Source: Clostridium porci
GTDB taxonomy: Bacteria > Bacillota > Clostridia > Lachnospirales > Lachnospiraceae
Assembly (NCBI RefSeq): GCF_009696375.1
Contig: NZ_VUMD01000014.1
Location: 1 to 64,000, forward strand
Direction of reading: 5' to 3'
DNA length: 64,000 bases
This document shows positions 43,360-52,172 of this stretch, one piece after another. Each line of letters begins with the position of its first letter. Positions within the stretch are counted from its first letter, which is position 1. The notes beneath the pieces are model-generated. The model was not told the DNA's origin and made no database searches. It was given only the letters and a program-made list of their open reading frames with translations. A program made the position numbers and the translations under genes.

Positions 43360-44238
43360 ATGGCCGTATTCCGCATTGAACGGACCAGAGATTATACCGT
43401 GATGAGCAATCATCATCTGAGAAATGAAAAATTGTCCCTCAAAGCCAAAGGGCTGCTCTCCATGATGCTGTCCTTACCGGAGGATTGGAACTACACCACC
43501 AGAGGGCTTGCCAAAATCTGCAAAGAGGGCGTGGACGCTATCGGCGGGGCGCTGCGGGAACTGGAAACTGCCGGGTACATTGTCCGCCACCAGCTGCGTG
43601 ACCGGCAGGGCCGGATCAGCGACACCGAGTATGTCATATACGAGCAGCCACAGCCGAAGAACCCGGATACGCCCCAGCCGGATACGGCTTCACCAGATAC
43701 GGAAAACCCGTATATGGACAAACCGGATACGGAAAAGCCCGCAGAATTAAATATAGAGAAATCCAATACTCAAAAATCAAGTACGGATGGATCAAGTACC
43801 GATTCCATTCCCTTCCGGGAGAAAACGGCGGCAAGACCGCCGGAACGGAAAGGAAGGGATGCGATGTCTGTCTCCGAGATGGAAAATTATCGTGAATTGA
43901 TTTTGGAGAACATCGAGTATGACTATCTGTGCAGGGAGTTTGCCACTTATCGGGAGGATTTGGACGAAATCGTGGATTTGATTGTGGAGACAGTCTGCGC
44001 CAAGCGGCAGACAACCCGGATTTGCCGCAGCGATTATCTCCATGAGGTTGTGCGTTCCAAATTCCTGAAGCTGGACAGCGAGCATATCCGGTATGTCATG
44101 GACAGCTTGCAGAAAAACACCACTGAGGTCCGCAACATGAAGCAATATCTGCTGGCGGTGCTGTTTAACGCGCCCACCACCATGAACAATCACTGCACCG
44201 TACAAGTGAATCACGACATGAACGCAGGCGGCTGGTAA
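43360..44238 (+). CDS. Replication initiator A-like protein of the ICE
   Basis: A 292-residue protein. The N-terminal domain (FRIERTRDYTVMSNHHLRNEKLSLKAKGLLSMMLSLPEDWNYTTRGLAKICKEGVDAIGGALRELETAGYI) is the winged-helix replication initiator domain found in Tn1549-like ICEs. A flexible linker follows, rich in repeated PDT and KPDTEKP units (about 100-150). A helical C-terminal domain (about 175-285, DUF6017-like) completes it. It probably starts rolling-circle or plasmid-like replication of the excised ICE. GGAAGGAG precedes the ATG at 43360. Confidence 0.82.
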   Translation: MAVFRIERTRDYTVMSNHHLRNEKLSLKAKGLLSMMLSLPEDWNYTTRGLAKICKEGVDAIGGALRELETAGYIVRHQLRDRQGRISDTEYVIYEQPQPKNPDTPQPDTASPDTENPYMDKPDTEKPAELNIEKSNTQKSSTDGSSTDSIPFREKTAARPPERKGRDAMSVSEMENYRELILENIEYDYLCREFATYREDLDEIVDLIVETVCAKRQTTRICRSDYLHEVVRSKFLKLDSEHIRYVMDSLQKNTTEVRNMKQYLLAVLFNAPTTMNNHCTVQVNHDMNAGGW

Positions 44239-44272
44239 AGTCCGCCTTTTATCATGCCAAAGGAGGCACGAC

Positions 44273-45019
44273 ATGAACCAGATGGAAATTTTCAAAAACC
44301 CGGAGTTTGGCAGTATCCGGGTCATCGAAGAAAACGGCAAATACCTGTTCTGCGGTTTGGATATTGCAACAGCTTTAGGTTATGCAAAACCCAGAAATGC
44401 TATCAACAGTCATTGCCGGTACGCCCTAAAACGGGGCGTACCTCATCCTCAGAACCCTGAGTACAACATAGATATGACTTTTATTCCCGAAGGTGATCTA
44501 TACCGCCTGATTGTTCACAGCAAATTGCCATCGGCAGAACGGTTTGAACGGTGGGTGTTTGATGAGGTTCTGCCTACCATTCGTAAGCACGGGGCCTATC
44601 TCACGAAAGAGAAGCTGTGGGAGGTAGCCACTTCCCCGGAAGCTCTGATGAAGCTCTGCTCAGACTTGTTGGCTGAGCGTGAAACGAATATTTCTCTGCG
44701 TAAGGCAAATGCACAGCTGGAGGGCAAAGCCGCTTTCTATGACCTGTTCATCGACTTAAAAAACAGCACCAATCTCAGGACTACCGCCAAAGAGTTGGAT
44801 GTTCCGGAGCGCCGGTTTGTCCGGTTTCTGATAGAACGGAGGTTTGTGTACCGCACGGCATCCGGCAATGTGCTACCTTATGCCAATGTGAAAAATGCAG
44901 GGCTGTTTTGCGTTAAAGACTACTGCAACCACGGTCATACCGGTTCCTACACGCTGGTCACGCCCCAGGGCAAGCTCTACTTTGCCCAGCAGCGGGACAG
45001 CATCCTGATGATGATATGA
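44273..45019 (+). CDS. BRO-family phage-type antirepressor
   Basis: A 248-residue protein with an N-terminal BRO-N domain (IRVIEENGKYLFCGLDIATALGYAKPRNAI ... FERWVFDEVLPTIRKHGAYLT, residues 15-112). A C-terminal KilAC/antirepressor domain (about 140-245, with TTAKELDVPERRFVRFLIERRFVYRTASG) follows. Such proteins relieve repression of prophages; in ICEs they are common but little studied. AAAGGAGG precedes the ATG. It sits between the replication initiator and pcfB and may regulate transfer genes. Confidence 0.85.
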   Translation: MNQMEIFKNPEFGSIRVIEENGKYLFCGLDIATALGYAKPRNAINSHCRYALKRGVPHPQNPEYNIDMTFIPEGDLYRLIVHSKLPSAERFERWVFDEVLPTIRKHGAYLTKEKLWEVATSPEALMKLCSDLLAERETNISLRKANAQLEGKAAFYDLFIDLKNSTNLRTTAKELDVPERRFVRFLIERRFVYRTASGNVLPYANVKNAGLFCVKDYCNHGHTGSYTLVTPQGKLYFAQQRDSILMMI

Positions 45020-45107
45020 TGACCCGTTATCTTCTTCGGCGGCTGGTAGTCCCGCCTTAGATTTTTTGAAGCATCCCTGCAAAATCCGTGGAAGGAGGCG
45101 TTATCCC

Positions 45108-45608
45108 ATGCAGGAAGAAGTGGAAAACAGAACTTTAACGCTGGTAGTCAGCGGAACAAAGTTTACCGGGCGGCTGTTTAAGGCTGCCATTTGTAAATAC
45201 CTTGCCCACCGCAAGGAAAAGAAGCTACAAAAGCAGAGAAGCCGTGACGCACCTGTGAAGTCCCAGGGCAAACAGACGGTCAAGCAGCTCGTTGGTCAGA
45301 ACCAGGGCGTATCCAGCATCGAGATCACCGACCTCTCCATCAAGGAGTTTGAGAAAATAGCCCGGAAATATGGCGTGGATTATGCGGTGAAGAAAGACCG
45401 TAGTAGCTCCCCGCCTAAATACCTGATTTTTTTCAAAGGACGGGATACGGATGCGCTGACCGCTGCTTTCACCGAGTACACCGGCAAAAAAGTCAAAAAG
45501 GCAGAGAAAACAGAGCGCCCGTCCGTGTTGGCAAAGCTGAACCATTTCAAAGAGCTGGTCAAAAATGCCGTGGTGGACCGCACCAAGCGAAAGGAGCTGG
45601 AACGATGA
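45108..45608 (+). CDS. PcfB family protein (DUF3801)
   Basis: A 166-residue protein of the PcfB/DUF3801 family, which assists the coupling protein in conjugation. The N-terminus (LTLVVSGTKFTGRLFKAAICKYLAHRKEKK) and the central IEITDLSIKEFEKIARKYGVDYAVKKD segment are family-like. GAAGGAGG precedes the ATG at 45108. It overlaps virD4 by four bases (ATGA), consistent with acting with VirD4. Confidence 0.82.
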   Translation: MQEEVENRTLTLVVSGTKFTGRLFKAAICKYLAHRKEKKLQKQRSRDAPVKSQGKQTVKQLVGQNQGVSSIEITDLSIKEFEKIARKYGVDYAVKKDRSSSPPKYLIFFKGRDTDALTAAFTEYTGKKVKKAEKTERPSVLAKLNHFKELVKNAVVDRTKRKELER

Positions 45609-46624
45609 AAAAACAGCTGAACATCAAAAAGCTCGTTTTGCTGAACCTGCCCTATATCCTGATGGGCTTATTTGCCACAAACTTCGGAGAAGCGTGGCGT
45701 ACAGCTGTGGGCGCGGACGCGTCGGCAAAAATACTCTCGTGTTTCTCCATGCTGCCGGTGGCGCTGGCCAGCTGGTGGCCCAGCCTGCACCCGCTGGATC
45801 TGCTGGTGGGCCTGTGCTGCGGCGCTGGCCTGCGGCTGGCCGTATACCTGAAAAGCAAAAATGCCAAGAAATACCGGCATGGCATGGAGTACGGCTCCGC
45901 CCGCTGGGGCACCCATGAGGATATTGCACCCTACATCGACCCGGTATTCCAGAACAATATGCTTCTGACCAAAACCGAGAGCCTGACCATGAACAGTCGC
46001 CCCAAGGCCCCCAAGACCGCCAGAAACAAAAATGTGCTGGTGATCGGCGGCTCCGGTTCCGGTAAGACCCGCTTCTGGCTCAAACCGAATTTGATGCAGA
46101 TGCACTCGTCCTATGTAGTCACAGACCCGAAAGGAACCATTTTGGTGGAGTGCGGGAAAATGCTTCAGCGGGGCGCACCCAAGCTGGGGAAAGACGGAAA
46201 GCCCATGAAGGACAAGCATGGAAAGGTTATCTATGAGCCGTACCGCATTAAGGTCCTCAATACCATCAACTTCAAGAAGTCCATGCACTACAATCCTTTT
46301 TCGTATATTCACAGCGAAAAAGACATCTTGAAGCTGGTTACGACTTTAATAGCAAATACCAAGGGAGAGGGCAAAGCCGGTGATGATTTTTGGGTGAAGG
46401 CCGAGACACTGCTGTACTGCGCGTTGATTGGGTATATCCACTACGAGGCTCCGATGGAGGAACAGAATTTCTCTACCCTCATCGAGTTTATCAATGCGAT
46501 GGAGGTCCGGGAGGACGATGAAGAATTTAAGAACCCCGTTGACCTGATGTTTGATGCGCTGGAAGCGGAAAAGCCCAACCACTTCGCGGTCCGGCAATAT
46601 AAGAAATACAAGCTGGCAGCGGGT
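45605..46624 (+). pseudogene. VirD4/TraG coupling protein, 5' part (split gene)
   Basis: The first 340 codons of the type IV secretion coupling ATPase of the ICE. Two N-terminal membrane segments (residues 8-28 and 45-82) are followed by a nucleotide-binding domain with Walker A GGSGSGKT (148-155) and VVTDPKGTILVECG. The gene breaks after KLAAG, where the inner element begins; its 3' part resumes at 57602. Rejoining at GG restores KLAAGKTAKSILISCG without loss. On this copy the frame stays open into the serine recombinase, so a fused protein of 997 residues is possible. The split product would lack Walker B and should not work in transfer. Confidence 0.88.
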
Positions 46625-46633
46625 GTTGTATGC

Positions 46634-46675
46634 TCTAAGAGACTTCTTAATCAAGCAAGTGAGAAGTCTCTTAGA
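46634..46675. repeat. Perfect 14-bp inverted repeat at element left end
   Basis: TCTAAGAGACTTCT at 46634-46647 is answered by AGAAGTCTCTTAGA at 46662-46675 across a 14-base loop. It lies between the recombination core and the recombinase start. It may be the recombinase's attachment site arm, an operator, or an RNA hairpin. The right end also contains GACTTCTT and TCGTCTCT words. Confidence 0.65.
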
Positions 46676-46711
46676 ACACATAACCTAAAATCGAAGAAAG
46701 GAGCGCAAGCG

Positions 46712-48598
46712 ATGAGAAAAAACGAGAAAATCACAGCTCTGTACGAACGACTGAGCCGTGATGACTTTGGCAAAGATGATGACCAACAGCGTGAGAGCAA
46801 TTCCATATCCAATCAAAAGGCGATGTTGGAGGAGTTTGCCGCACGGCAGGGGTTTACGAACATTGTCCATTTCACGGACGATGGCATTAGTGGGACTTGC
46901 TTTGACCGTCCCGGATTTCTGGCAATGATGAAAGAAGTTGAAGCAGGGAATGTGGAGTACCTGTGCCTAAAGGACATGAGCCGCATGGGTCGTGACTATC
47001 TAAAGGTCGGTCAGATTATGGAAATCCTGCGTCAGCGTGGTGTCCGCTTAATTGCCATCAATGACGGTGTTGACAGCGCCAGAGGGGACGATGATTTTAC
47101 CCCTTTCCGCAACATCATGAACGAATATTATGCGCGAGATACCAGCCGTAAAATCCGTTCCACTTTCCAGTCCAAAGGCAAGTCCGGCAAGCACCTCACA
47201 GGTTTAGTCATTTACGGCTACCTTTGGAATGAGGCACGGGATCAATGGTTAGTTGACCCCGAAGCCGCCGAGGTGGTCAAGCGCATCTTTGCCATGACGA
47301 TTGAGGGCTATGGACCGTATCAGATCGCCGGCAAACTAAAATCGGAAAAGGTACTTATTCCCTCCGCTTACCTTGCCCAGCACGGCGAGGGCGTGAACAA
47401 AAACAAGACTTTCAAAGATGTGTACGGCTGGGGTTCTTCCACCATCTGCAACATTCTTGAAAAGCGTGAATATTTGGGACACACCATCAATTTCAAGACC
47501 CGAAAGCACTTCAAGGACAAGAAAAGCCATTACGTCCCGGAGGACGAATGGACGATTTTTGAGAATACTCACGAAGCCATCATTGACCAGCAGACCTTTG
47601 ACCTTGTGCAGAAAATCCGCAGCAAGGTCAGACGCTACCCGGACGGTTGGGGCGAGACCGCGCCCCTCACAGGCTTGCTCTATTGCGCTGATTGTGGTGG
47701 AAAGATGTATGTCCACCGCACCAACAACGGCAAACGCATTTCTCAATATACCTGCTCACAGTACAGCAAAATCCCAGTCGGAAAGCTCTGTGCCACACAG
47801 CACCGTATCAATGAAGAAGTGGTACTTTCCCTTGTATCCGATATGCTCAAAGCCATTGCCGAGTATGCCAAACATGACCGCGCCGAGTTTGTTCGTGTAG
47901 TGCAAGAAGCCCAGTCCAGCCAGCAGACAGCGGCAGTTAGGAAACAGCGCACACGCCTTGCCGCCGCAAAGCAGAGAGTTTCTGAATTGGAAGTCCTTCT
48001 TTGTAAAATCTATGAGGACAACATTTTAGGAAAGCTGTCCGACAGCAGATACGCCACTCTGGACGCACAGTACGCAAAAGAACAGACTGAACTCAATGCA
48101 GAGATTGCTTCTTTGGAAAAAGCGGTTGATGGCTACGAAAAACATGAGAAAGATGTTGACCATTTTATCGCTCTGATTGACAAGTATGAGAACTTTGACA
48201 AGCTGACGATTGCCATGCTCAATGAGTTTGTTGAGAAAATCCTTGTGCATGAGCGTGACCGCAAAGGCAGTATACAGACCACACAGGAGGTCGAGATTTA
48301 CTTCAATTTTGTCGGGCGATTTGTTCCCCCGGCGTTTGGAGAAGTGGAGCTGACCCCGGAGGAATTAGAGGAAATCCGCAAGCGTGAGGAACGCAAGGGC
48401 AGGCTTCATCAGAACTACTTGAAGCGGAAAGCCAGCGGAGCGCAGAAGCGATACGAGGACAAAATCAAGGGGAGAAAAAAGGCGGAAATCGAAGCCAAGA
48501 AAGCCGCTATTCGTGCGGAGGACATTGCAAAGGGCGTGTTCGTTCCTGTATCACAGTTACCCGCACGAGAGCCAAAGAAAGGAGTGCAGACCGCATGA
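46712..48598 (+). CDS. Large serine recombinase (TnpX-like)
   Basis: A 628-residue site-specific recombinase. The resolvase domain (about 8-160) has the nucleophile S15 in LYERLSRDD, with DGISGTCFDRPGF and KDMSRMGRDYLKVGQ. A recombinase domain follows (about 175-290, YGYLWNEARDQW ... STICNILEKREYLGH). The zinc-ribbon domain (LLYCADCGGKMY ... YTCSQY ... KLCATQHRI) and a long coiled coil (about 400-480) come next, with a basic C-terminus. It catalyses excision and insertion at GG. AAGGAG nine bases before the ATG supports the start at 46712, though the frame is open upstream into virD4. Confidence 0.92.
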   Translation: MRKNEKITALYERLSRDDFGKDDDQQRESNSISNQKAMLEEFAARQGFTNIVHFTDDGISGTCFDRPGFLAMMKEVEAGNVEYLCLKDMSRMGRDYLKVGQIMEILRQRGVRLIAINDGVDSARGDDDFTPFRNIMNEYYARDTSRKIRSTFQSKGKSGKHLTGLVIYGYLWNEARDQWLVDPEAAEVVKRIFAMTIEGYGPYQIAGKLKSEKVLIPSAYLAQHGEGVNKNKTFKDVYGWGSSTICNILEKREYLGHTINFKTRKHFKDKKSHYVPEDEWTIFENTHEAIIDQQTFDLVQKIRSKVRRYPDGWGETAPLTGLLYCADCGGKMYVHRTNNGKRISQYTCSQYSKIPVGKLCATQHRINEEVVLSLVSDMLKAIAEYAKHDRAEFVRVVQEAQSSQQTAAVRKQRTRLAAAKQRVSELEVLLCKIYEDNILGKLSDSRYATLDAQYAKEQTELNAEIASLEKAVDGYEKHEKDVDHFIALIDKYENFDKLTIAMLNEFVEKILVHERDRKGSIQTTQEVEIYFNFVGRFVPPAFGEVELTPEELEEIRKREERKGRLHQNYLKRKASGAQKRYEDKIKGRKKAEIEAKKAAIRAEDIAKGVFVPVSQLPAREPKKGVQTA

Positions 48599-48921
48599 GA
48601 AAAATCATCGACAACAGCCGCAGTCCAGAAAAGAAGAGACCCCAGATCGGACATTACGGGCATTTGCGCAAAGCCTATCTTGAGGGCTACCGCCCCGACC
48701 TCTACGCCGCGCTTATCGTTAGCGAACAGCTCTATGAGCATTGCGCAGAGATTGAAGCCGCCGTCAGAAGTCGTCTTGACATTATCATTCCTCAACTTGC
48801 CGCAAACGCGGGCGCGACAGAAGCTCTCAAAGCCCAAGACCCTATGAAATGGGTGGGCTTGATGAACGCCTACAAGGCACAAGCAGAGGAAATTGTGAAG
48901 TTCGAGCTGATTTATGATTGA
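48595..48921 (+). CDS. tnpV: TnpV family protein
   Basis: A 108-residue protein matching the TnpV family of Tn4451-type elements: IGHYGHLRKAYLEGYRPDLYAALIVSEQLYEHCAEI, then GATEALKAQDPMKWVGLMNAYKAQAEEIVKFELIYD. The function of TnpV is not established. It overlaps the recombinase stop by four bases (ATGA), so the two are translationally coupled. Confidence 0.8.
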   Translation: MRKIIDNSRSPEKKRPQIGHYGHLRKAYLEGYRPDLYAALIVSEQLYEHCAEIEAAVRSRLDIIIPQLAANAGATEALKAQDPMKWVGLMNAYKAQAEEIVKFELIYD

Positions 48922-48932
48922 GGAGGTACAGC

Positions 48933-49127
48933 ATGGATAACGGTTACATTGTGCGGTTTATCCGCAAGGACAATAGGCCAGTTGAAGAGTTCTTTTATCA
49001 TACTTATGAGGAGGCGTTTGTTCACCTCGCACTTTTCCGTGATGATGATTCAGGAATATATAGGAGAATTGAGATTGTAAAGGCTGCTAATGATTCAAAA
49101 CCTCTTACAACTTTGAAAACAGGTTAA
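48933..49127 (+). CDS. Small hypothetical protein of the inner element
   Basis: A 64-residue protein (MDNGYIVRFIRKDNRPVEEFFYHTYEEAFVHLALFRDDDSGIYRRIEIVKA) with a strong AGGAGG seven bases before the ATG at 48933. It is common in size and place for Tn4451-like elements after tnpV, but I do not recognise a named family. The predicted fold is a mixed alpha/beta of one domain. It ends at a shared terminator. Confidence 0.6.
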   Translation: MDNGYIVRFIRKDNRPVEEFFYHTYEEAFVHLALFRDDDSGIYRRIEIVKAANDSKPLTTLKTG

Positions 49128-49165
49128 AAAATGGGTGGCTCACTGGAATGTGAGCCACCCATTTT
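49128..49165. terminator. Bidirectional terminator
   Basis: A perfect 16-bp stem (AAAATGGGTGGCTCAC at 49128-49143 with GTGAGCCACCCATTTT at 49150-49165) and a 6-base loop. It has A and T tracts on both sides. It ends transcription from the left and, on the other strand, of the restriction gene; it overlaps both gene ends. Confidence 0.92.
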
Positions 49166-50216
49166 AGTTGAGAACTGTAAAATATAACGTTTGGTCAAAT
49201 CTTCGTTCAGGGCTAAGATGCTGAATGTATCCGGGTTCAATAATGTCGTGAACCACAGTTTTTGGGAGAATTGGACGGACAATACGATCAGACGTAACGT
49301 ATTTTCTCCACTTCGATCCCCCAATAGCAAACTCTTTATCCGTTTGATTGCCAAATGCCATTTGCCGATAAATATCAACCACGCGAATTTTCCCGGATTT
49401 GCTCAATTCCCACAGGCAACGAGCGAGCCGAGCGGATGCTCTCATGGGTCTGCTCATTGTTGTCGCGGCTGCATCGGAACCGTCCACAAAAAGGCGCGAA
49501 AATGCGTAGTCGCTCCATATTACTATGTCAAATGCTTGATCCGCAAGTTGAGGAGACTTTCCTTGCGTTTTCCAAACAGTTTGCATTAAAAGAGGCTTTT
49601 GATGCTGGTAGTATTCTTTCTGGAAAAGATTTATACTCTGACATAGTAGCGGCATCTTGTGGGTCATCTCATAATCGTTATCCCACATTTGAATAGAAGA
49701 ACATGACTCTTCAAATATCTCTCGGATATGACGCGAATGATCTGCAACCGAGTCAAACATTCCTAACGCACAATATGATGTTGTGGCAGAGCGGATAACA
49801 AGTTCACATCCCCATTGTTCTTCTGGCAATTTGCTTGTTTGATCCGTTGGCAAAACAGTCAGTTTTACTTCGAGCGGCGACAGGAAGTGTCCCTCGGTGT
49901 CCTTTACAACGAGGTCGATTCCATCAATAGCATCAAATGAATACTGTTGATACGGTTCAAATACTGATTCAAAACTGAAATGCAAATCTGCCGGTTGCTT
50001 GTTACCACACCGAAACACTTCACGAATTGGTATTTCATCAGCGACCACACAGAGCTGACCATCTATACAGTCCAAGCGAATATAAATCGCAGGAATGTTG
50101 TTAGCCAGCATATAGCAAGCCGTAGCAGTTGGAAAACTTGAATTAAAACAGTTCTTTCCCCAATGATCATCGACAGTTCGGTTGGAATGCTCAATTCCAA
50201 ACAGTCCAGACGGCAT
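49164..50216 (-). CDS. HindVP-family type II restriction endonuclease
   Basis: A 350-residue protein on the minus strand. Its N-terminus (SGLFGIEHSNRTVDDHWGKNCFNSSFPTATACYMLANNIPAIYI) is characteristic of the HindVP restriction endonuclease family, which includes an enzyme cutting GRCGYC. A nuclease-like core may lie near GIDLVVKDTEGHFLSPLEVKLTVLPTD, where D...EVK matches the PD-(D/E)XK pattern. It is transcribed divergently from the methyltransferase at 50364. AGGAG precedes the ATG. The recognition site of this protein is not known; GRCGYC is a reasonable first guess. Confidence 0.82.
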   Translation of the reverse strand: MPSGLFGIEHSNRTVDDHWGKNCFNSSFPTATACYMLANNIPAIYIRLDCIDGQLCVVADEIPIREVFRCGNKQPADLHFSFESVFEPYQQYSFDAIDGIDLVVKDTEGHFLSPLEVKLTVLPTDQTSKLPEEQWGCELVIRSATTSYCALGMFDSVADHSRHIREIFEESCSSIQMWDNDYEMTHKMPLLCQSINLFQKEYYQHQKPLLMQTVWKTQGKSPQLADQAFDIVIWSDYAFSRLFVDGSDAAATTMSRPMRASARLARCLWELSKSGKIRVVDIYRQMAFGNQTDKEFAIGGSKWRKYVTSDRIVRPILPKTVVHDIIEPGYIQHLSPERRFDQTLYFTVLN

Positions 50217-50246
50217 AATTTCTCACTCCTATCTTTTAGAAAATGG

Positions 50247-50286
50247 CGTCAACTACTTGACGTCAACGGCGAACCTGATGTATAAT
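50247..50286 (+). promoter_or_regulatory. Methyltransferase promoter with overlapping palindromes
   Basis: TTGACG at 50257-50262 and TATAAT at 50281-50286 with an 18-base spacer. The -35 box is part of the palindrome TTGACGTCAA (50257-50266) and of an inverted repeat CGTCAA-ctac-TTGACG (50247-50262). These are possible operators for timing the two divergent restriction-modification genes. No C (controller) protein gene was found. Confidence 0.6.
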
Positions 50287-50363
50287 AAATAAGGGTCATT
50301 CGACTGGATAGACCTATTTAGTTTATTTTACCACAGAGACTCCCAGAAAGAAAGGGGTTAATT

Positions 50364-51266
50364 ATGAACGCCGTTGATCTTTTTGCTGGTTGCGGTGGGT
50401 TATCTCTCGGTTTTCAAAAGCAGGGCTTTAACATCGTAGCCGCTTTTGAATGGTGGGATGCCGCTGTTAATTGTTATAGAGCAAATTTCTCTCACCCTGT
50501 GTTTCAAACAGATTTATCCAATGTTGCGGCTTCTGTAAAACAGATTCAGCCATTTCAACCGGATATTATTATTGGCGGTCCACCCTGCCAAGATTTCTCA
50601 CACGCTGGGAAGAGAATAGAAGCAGGTCGAGCTGTGCTTACCGATGCATATGCAGAAATAATTGCAACAATCAAGCCCACCTGTTTCGTCATGGAAAATG
50701 TAGACCGAGCAAGGAACAGCAAAGCATACTCGGATGCACGAAAAACATTCAAAGAAGCTGGTTATGGTCTAACTGAGGTTGTACTTGATGCAAGTCTATG
50801 CGGAACACCTCAACGAAGAAAAAGGTTTATTTGTTTTGGAATGCAGGGTGCGCAAGATGGGTTTGCGCTAAATGCGTTTTTGGAAGGGCAAGCTGAAAAA
50901 CCGATGACATTGCGAGACTATTTTGGAGATACTTTAGGATTTGAGTATTATTATCGCCACCCTCGCAATTATAGCCGTCGAGCTGTCTTTTCAATAGACG
51001 AACCAGCGCCAACAATGCGCGGCGTTAATCGTCCTGTTCCCAAAGGGTATCCGGGACACCCAAATGACGCCTGTGCTGTTACTGAGAAGTTACATGCGCT
51101 GACAACCCCAGAACGTGCAATGATTCAAACATTTCCTGCTGATTTCAAATGGATTGGTAGCAAGACAGATATTGAACAGATGATAGGAAACGCCGTTCCA
51201 GTCAACCTTGCCCAATATGTTGCAAAAATTGTAAAGACCGTTGTGGAGGCGAAAACGAGTGATTGA
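50364..51266 (+). CDS. C5 cytosine-specific DNA methyltransferase
   Basis: A 300-residue Dcm-type methyltransferase. Motif I is DLFAGCGGLSLGF for SAM binding. Motif IV has the catalytic cysteine C75 in GGPPCQDFSH. Motif VI is ENVDRAR, motif VIII TPQRRKRF, and motif X IGNAVPVNLAQYVAKI. The target-recognition region between motifs VIII and IX is short. It protects the cell from the divergent HindVP-like nuclease. AAAGGGG precedes the ATG. Its end overlaps the next small gene. Confidence 0.93.
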   Translation: MNAVDLFAGCGGLSLGFQKQGFNIVAAFEWWDAAVNCYRANFSHPVFQTDLSNVAASVKQIQPFQPDIIIGGPPCQDFSHAGKRIEAGRAVLTDAYAEIIATIKPTCFVMENVDRARNSKAYSDARKTFKEAGYGLTEVVLDASLCGTPQRRKRFICFGMQGAQDGFALNAFLEGQAEKPMTLRDYFGDTLGFEYYYRHPRNYSRRAVFSIDEPAPTMRGVNRPVPKGYPGHPNDACAVTEKLHALTTPERAMIQTFPADFKWIGSKTDIEQMIGNAVPVNLAQYVAKIVKTVVEAKTSD

Positions 51267-51507
51267 AGCCGATCAGTTTAAGAAATGGCTAAAGACTAAC
51301 ACCACATATTCAGACGCTGTTATTTGTGATACCGTGTCTCGTGTCAAACGCGCAGACAACATTCTCACATGGGATGATGCTGAAGTATATCAGTTCTACC
51401 TTGAACACAGCGATAGCTATAAAGCGTTGTCCGTCTCTGTCCGCTCTCAGCTAAAAAAAGCAGTTGCACTCTACCACAATTATCGTACAGCGGTCTGCAA
51501 GAATTAA
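51259..51507 (+). CDS. Small uncharacterised protein in the R-M cluster
   Basis: An 82-residue protein read from a GTG at 51259, with GGAGG nine bases before it. It overlaps the methyltransferase stop and ends one base before vsr. The sequence (EADQFKKWLKTNTTYSDAVICDTVSRVKRADNIL ... YKALSVSVRSQLKKAVALYHNY) is helical and resembles the SAM-like core-binding domain of tyrosine integrases, but it has no catalytic domain. Such a stand-alone DNA-binding fold could act as an accessory or regulatory subunit of the restriction system. The function is unknown. Confidence 0.6.
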   Translation: MIEADQFKKWLKTNTTYSDAVICDTVSRVKRADNILTWDDAEVYQFYLEHSDSYKALSVSVRSQLKKAVALYHNYRTAVCKN

Positions 51508-51508
51508 A

Positions 51509-51931
51509 ATGGCTGACGTATTTGACAAAGACCAACGTTCTCAAATAATGCAAAAGGTTAAATCTCACGGCAACAAAAGCACTGAGATGAAATTGATCTC
51601 AGTGTTTTCGGCAAATGGGATTTGTGGATGGAGACGGAATTATCCAGTTAAGGGACATCCTGATTTTGTTTTTCTGAAAGAGAAAATCGCCGTTTTTGTG
51701 GACGGTTGCTTTTGGCATGGACATGACTGCCGAAACACTAAGCCAGCCGACAATAAAGAGTATTGGGATAAAAAAAGAGAACGAAATATGCGGCATGATA
51801 AAGAAGTCACCGCTCTTTTCGAGTCTCGCGGCTGGATGGTTATTCGGATTTGGGAATGCGAGTTGAAAAAGAAGAACGCCAACCTTTTGATGAAAAAATT
51901 AGAGCCGTTGCTAACCCGAAAATCCCTTTAG
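51509..51931 (+). CDS. vsr: Very short patch repair endonuclease Vsr
   Basis: A 140-residue mismatch endonuclease that nicks next to T:G mismatches left by deamination of 5-methylcytosine. The catalytic Asp is D52 in VKGHPDFVF. The zinc and active-site segment DGCFWHGHDC (65-74) is complete. The N-terminus (MADVFDKDQRSQIMQKVKSHGNKSTEMKL) is typical. Its presence agrees with a C5-methylating partner. I set the start at 51509, though the ribosome site is weak, so translation is probably coupled to the gene before it. Confidence 0.92.
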   Translation: MADVFDKDQRSQIMQKVKSHGNKSTEMKLISVFSANGICGWRRNYPVKGHPDFVFLKEKIAVFVDGCFWHGHDCRNTKPADNKEYWDKKRERNMRHDKEVTALFESRGWMVIRIWECELKKKNANLLMKKLEPLLTRKSL

Positions 51932-51938
51932 GAACTAA

Positions 51939-51980
51939 AGGGCGCACTTCTATACTCTCTGTCGAGAGTAGTGCGTCCTG
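51939..51980 (+). terminator. Hairpin after vsr
   Basis: A long stem pairs AGGGCGCACT with AGTGCGTCCT (one mismatch), and an inner ACTCTC/GAGAGT stem closes the loop. There is no U tract after it, so it may be an mRNA-stabilising or attenuating structure rather than a strict terminator. The 190 bases beyond it, up to 52172, hold no gene. Confidence 0.5.
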
Positions 51981-52172
51981 CGGAGCTTCATTCCCGGTTG
52001 GCGGAGAAAAAACTGACCGACCGAAAATGTTTCGTCACTTTGTTCCGTCAAAGGAGCTACACTCCCTTGCGACGCTTGCGCGTCTATCCCTTGTGGACTT
52101 GCCGTCCGCAAACGGTTTGAAAACCGTTCGCCGCCAGCAAGTTTGAGTAGCAGCATTGCGGAGGTTTGTTAT

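Noticed and set aside
45605..48598. A single natural 997-residue protein
   Set aside because: The first 340 codons are VirD4 and the last 628 are a complete serine recombinase with its own ribosome site; the open frame between them is a by-product of the insertion, though a fusion may be made.
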